Shown here piece after piece: positions 7,112 through 9,831 of a stretch of DNA of 9,831 nt; position 1 is the first letter of the stretch, and every line of letters starts with the position of its first letter. A program made the position numbers and the translations under genes. The stretch is from positions 1 through 9,831 of the forward strand of contig JAQVHJ010000053.1 in assembly GCA_028696285.1 (NCBI GenBank), in the 5' to 3' direction. Origin of the DNA: a bacterium. GTDB taxonomy: Bacteria; AUK180; JAQVHJ01. Under the pieces are notes generated by a model. The model searched no databases. It was not told where the DNA came from and saw nothing but the letters and a program-made list of their open reading frames with translations.

Positions 7112-7495
7112 TCAATTTAATTCCTGAAATATCCTTTTTACTCTAAAGATTAATTCCTGCGGCAGGAACGGTTTACTGATATAATCAATAGCCCCTTCCT
7201 GAATTCCCATGATCTTATCCTTGAAATCTGTTTTAGCAGTAAGCATTGCAACTGCAATTTTCGACGTGGATTTCTCACCCCGAAGAATCTTTAGAACTTC
7301 CCAGCCATCCATTACCGGCATCATAATATCAAGAAGAACAAGATCCGGGATAATGTTAGACGCGATCTCGACACCTTCCTTCGCAGCATTGGTTGTGTAA
7401 ACATCAAAACCTTCTTTCTCAAGAACAATCTTGCAAAGTTTCAGAATGTCTTCTTCGTCGTCAATTATCAAAATGCTTTTCTTATCCCTACTCAT
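7112..7495 (-). CDS. Single-domain CheY-like response regulator
   Basis: The 127-residue protein is only a receiver domain. The acidic pair Asp12/Asp13 binds Mg2+, Asp56 in LVLLDIMMP is the phosphorylation site, Thr86 follows in MLTAK, and Lys108 lies in SKPF. No output domain follows, so it should act by protein contact, as CheY or Spo0F do. The obvious candidate target is the EAL protein encoded four bases downstream. No histidine kinase is present in the window. GGGGAT (7504-7509) lies about eight bases before the ATG, and a good promoter precedes it at 7525-7553. Fold and phosphorylation residues are clear; the partner is inferred. Confidence 0.95.
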   Translation of the reverse strand: MSRDKKSILIIDDEEDILKLCKIVLEKEGFDVYTTNAAKEGVEIASNIIPDLVLLDIMMPVMDGWEVLKILRGEKSTSKIAVAMLTAKTDFKDKIMGIQEGAIDYISKPFLPQELIFRVKRIFQELN

Positions 7496-7524
7496 AGAAT
7501 TCCATCCCCTTTTTTTTCATAATA

Positions 7525-7553
7525 ATTATATCATAAAAAAAATCAGAAATCAA
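7525..7553 (-). promoter_or_regulatory. Sigma-70-type promoter for the regulator/EAL/apgM unit
   Basis: On the minus strand TTGATT (7553-7548) is followed, after exactly 17 bases, by a perfect TATAAT (7530-7525). The spacer contains eight consecutive T. The position is about 30 bases before the response-regulator ATG and in the 92-base gap after the helicase gene, so this unit can be transcribed independently of the helicase. Confidence 0.65.
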
Positions 7554-7587
7554 GTTTTTCTTATGTATAATATAACAAAGAACTGTT

Positions 7588-9765
7588 TTAAGATTTTCTT
7601 TTTTTCTGTTTCTTCAGGAAATTCCGAAGAAATTCCATTGATATTTTTTTAACACCTGCTCTTGCGAATTGAACAGTAAGAATTAATTTTGGAGAATATC
7701 CGGTGATTTCTTTAATGATCCCCTTTCCCCAGATAGGATGTGTTATCTTTCTCCCTACCTTGAATTCCTCTTCTGAGCTTTCAAAAGGAGTGTTAATCAG
7801 AGGAAACTTCCCTTTCTTTGTTTGAATCAGATTAACCTCTTCAAGTAAGTCTATCCCTATTTCATTGATAAAACGAGAAGGTGGGAAGTTATTTTTCTTA
7901 TTAAAGATGTTCCGTTCTTTCCCTGAAATCAGGATTAGATTTTCAATTGCCCTTGTCATTCCCATGTACAGTAGGCGTCTTTCTTCTTCTAATTGTTCGG
8001 GGGAATTGGCAATGGAAGTGAATGGGATAATTCCGTCTTCTAATGCGGGAATGAAGACTGTTTTGAAAAAGAAATCTCTGCTTGCTTTTATGCTCATAAT
8101 AAGAACTCTATTCGCATTTAAATTTCCTGCATCATAGCTTTCATAAAGAGAAATAATCTGAATGAATTCAGGAATGTTATCGCATCTCCCGGCAACTTCC
8201 AGGTCCCTGGCTGTCGAAATTAGTTTTTCAATTGTTGCAATTTTTTCTTTTGAATTTTTTCCGCTCTTCAAATGGTCATAGAATTTTACTTTCTTTATTA
8301 ATACTTCAATAAACTGTGAGGGCTTTAAGTCTATCTCTTTTGAAATCATATCAACCAGTTCAATGAATCCTTTTATATTCTTTACTATCCTTGAAGAAAA
8401 CATCTTTTTATCAAGGTTATTTGAAATCACCTCCCAAAACGGAATTCTTTTCTGTCTTGAAGTCTGAATCAATTTTTCAATTGTATTTAAACCTATTCCG
8501 CGATTGGGAAGGTTAATGATCCGGAGGAGGTTTATCTCGTCATTACGATTGAAACAAATTTTTATATATGCTAACAGGTCCTTGATGAAATCTTCTTTAA
8601 AGAGGCTTTCCGATTGAATCGTTTCAAATGGAATCTTATAATTCTTTAACTGTGCTTCGATTATAGGAACCTGATCAGAAGTCCTGAAAAGAATTGCCAT
8701 ATCTTTAAATTGATTTTTCTGGTTTTTTATTTTTTGGATTTCCTGTGCAATAAATCTTGCTTCAACCCGCTCATTGTCTATATATACAAGTTTTGGTTTG
8801 GAAATGCTTTCAATAGAAGATATTGTTTTTTGACGCTTTTTTCTCTTTTGGTTATTTGAGATTAATTCATACGCAGCATCTAAAATTGCCTGATTTGAAA
8901 TATAGTTTTGAGTCAGGTTGATTCCCTTAATTTTTTTCTTCCTGTTTTCTTTCTCAAATTTAAGGATGTTGTCAGAACTTGCTCCCAAATCGCTGCCAAG
9001 AGACTCGTCATCATTCCCTAAAATGCAGTAGAACTTTGCATGCTTTGTAATTTTTTTAATAAAAATATTTTGAATAAATGTGATATCGTGAAATTCGTCA
9101 ATTAAAATATATTTAAATTTAGTCTGGTATTTTTTTAAAACATTTTTATTTTCGTTAAAAACTTTGACAGTTAGCATAAGCAGATCTCCAAGATCAACAG
9201 AATTATTTCTTTTTAACCTGCTCTGATATAACTGATAAACATCTTTTGCAAATTCATTGAAATAATCATTTTCCTGCAGTGATTCATCAGTGATATAGCG
9301 TTCGGAAGAGACCTGGCTGAATTTCTGCTTTAAGATAATTCCTGCAAAAATTTTTGGCGGATATATTTTAGGGTCTATTTCCAGATCCTTTAAACAGGAA
9401 TTGATCAATTCAACGGAATCATTGAAATCATAAATTACAAAATCACCTGAATAACCAATACGGTAAATTTCACTTCGTAAAATTCTTGCACAAACAGAAA
9501 AGGAAGTACCGATCCAAAGATCTTTAATGTTAATGACGGTGTTTTTTTTGATTTCATTGAATATGAATTCAACTTCATTATTTCTTGAAGTAAGGATAAG
9601 GAGTTCTTGGGGTTTCACTTTTTTTTCTTTAATCAGATAGATCGCTTTTTGAATTAAAGCGGTGGTTTTTCCTGTTCCGGGTGCACCTGTAACAATGAGA
9701 GGTCCCGAGTCTCTTTCCAGGATTTCACCTTGCTTTGTATTAAGAAAATTATATTCCTTTTTCAT
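7588..9765 (-). CDS. Divergent PcrA/UvrD-like superfamily 1A helicase
   Basis: This 725-residue protein has the whole PcrA/UvrD/Rep layout: Q-motif LNTKQ (8-12), Walker A GAPGTGKT (27-34, Lys33), DEFHD motif II (223-227), a 2B landmark LPNRGIG (419-425), motif VI EEERRLLYMGMTRA (593-606) and a PcrA-type C-terminal Tudor-like domain (about 668-715, THPIWGKGII). ATP binding looks intact. Several motor positions differ from the family: motif Ia is TSRNNEVEF rather than TFTNKAA; TFHS is TSFS (87-90); motif III has GNDDES for GDDDQS and lacks the FRGA arginine; motif IV NYRS is NYIS (Ile289); motif V is SIKASRDFFF rather than THxSKGLEF. It may be a weak motor or an ATP-dependent regulator. The ATG has a GGG site about seven bases upstream. 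A probable gene ends 14 bases before it. Confidence 0.9.
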   Translation of the reverse strand: MKKEYNFLNTKQGEILERDSGPLIVTGAPGTGKTTALIQKAIYLIKEKKVKPQELLILTSRNNEVEFIFNEIKKNTVINIKDLWIGTSFSVCARILRSEIYRIGYSGDFVIYDFNDSVELINSCLKDLEIDPKIYPPKIFAGIILKQKFSQVSSERYITDESLQENDYFNEFAKDVYQLYQSRLKRNNSVDLGDLLMLTVKVFNENKNVLKKYQTKFKYILIDEFHDITFIQNIFIKKITKHAKFYCILGNDDESLGSDLGASSDNILKFEKENRKKKIKGINLTQNYISNQAILDAAYELISNNQKRKKRQKTISSIESISKPKLVYIDNERVEARFIAQEIQKIKNQKNQFKDMAILFRTSDQVPIIEAQLKNYKIPFETIQSESLFKEDFIKDLLAYIKICFNRNDEINLLRIINLPNRGIGLNTIEKLIQTSRQKRIPFWEVISNNLDKKMFSSRIVKNIKGFIELVDMISKEIDLKPSQFIEVLIKKVKFYDHLKSGKNSKEKIATIEKLISTARDLEVAGRCDNIPEFIQIISLYESYDAGNLNANRVLIMSIKASRDFFFKTVFIPALEDGIIPFTSIANSPEQLEEERRLLYMGMTRAIENLILISGKERNIFNKKNNFPPSRFINEIGIDLLEEVNLIQTKKGKFPLINTPFESSEEEFKVGRKITHPIWGKGIIKEITGYSPKLILTVQFARAGVKKISMEFLRNFLKKQKKRKS

Positions 9766-9779
9766 TGTGACCCTATTTT

Positions 9780-9830
9780 CTATTCAAAGAAATTTTTAGA
9801 AAAGCCCATGTTATCGTCGGATTTCTCTTC
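9780..9830 (-). CDS. C-terminal tail of an unidentified upstream gene, partial
   Basis: On the minus strand a frame open from the right edge encodes EEKSDDNMGFSKNFFE and then TAG, 14 bases before the helicase ATG. An acidic tail ending in aromatic residues is plausible for a real protein, and the spacing fits an operon. Sixteen residues are too few to name a family. A second minus frame is also open here, so the call is tentative. Confidence 0.35.
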   Translation of the reverse strand, partial: EEKSDDNMGFSKNFFE

Positions 9831-9831
9831 A

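Noticed and set aside
6749..7120. Plus-strand 123-codon frame over the GGDEF/EAL and regulator junction
   Set aside because: It lies antisense to clear domain-encoding sequence and has no family resemblance or ribosome site.
7431..7652. Plus-strand 73-codon frame across the gap between helicase and regulator genes
   Set aside because: Its composition is low-complexity Phe/Ile/Ser from antisense A/T runs, and it covers a promoter and the ends of two well-supported genes.
7588..9765. Helicase as part of a Gabija-type or other defence system
   Set aside because: Gabija GajB is UvrD-like, but no GajA-type OLD nuclease is in the window, and the PcrA-style C-terminal domain points to the housekeeping branch. 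The gene upstream is cut off, so this is not fully excluded.

Overview
The window is an AT-rich stretch of bacterial chromosome. Five reading frames lie on the + strand in its left half and five on the - strand in its right half; the outermost frame at each edge is a partial gene. The two blocks converge on a 420-base gap that holds a repeat-bounded element. Three exported proteins, two of them with clear lipobox cysteines, suggest a diderm bacterium. The archaeal-type phosphoglycerate mutase, the TPR/lipoprotein style and the low GC would suit an uncultured FCB-group or related candidate phylum. That placement is inference; the window holds no rRNA or marker gene to settle it.

Left block (+ strand, 1-4124). 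The last 17 codons of a probable MsbA-type ABC exporter are followed by a zinc-ribbon/DUF4178 protein, a lipoprotein with a ThuA/GATase-like fold, a large secreted TPR protein and a small acidic lipoprotein. The middle genes abut or overlap: one starts on the base after a stop and the next overlaps by 16 bases. This is probably one operon devoted to the cell envelope, but no member has a function I can name with certainty.

Centre (4122-4549). A gene-free element has imperfect inverted terminal arms of about 34 bases, plus a third, internal copy of the arm motif. The TAA stop codons of both converging genes fall in the outermost bases of the arms, inside the palindrome TAATTA. It looks like a MITE-like or REP-like non-autonomous element, and it may also act as a two-way transcription end.

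Right block (- strand, 9830-4547, read right to left). The tail of an unidentified gene is followed by a PcrA/UvrD-type helicase with the full family architecture but substitutions in several normally invariant motor motifs. A good sigma-70-type promoter then precedes a single-domain response regulator, a degenerate-GGDEF plus intact-EAL protein (probable c-di-GMP phosphodiesterase) starting 4 bases after the regulator's stop, and apgM, the cofactor-independent phosphoglycerate mutase of glycolysis. The regulator and the EAL protein probably form one signalling unit. apgM is likely co-transcribed with them, with no obvious functional link.

The most notable items are the divergent helicase, the central element whose ends carry the stop codons of both neighbours, and the uncharacterised envelope operon.
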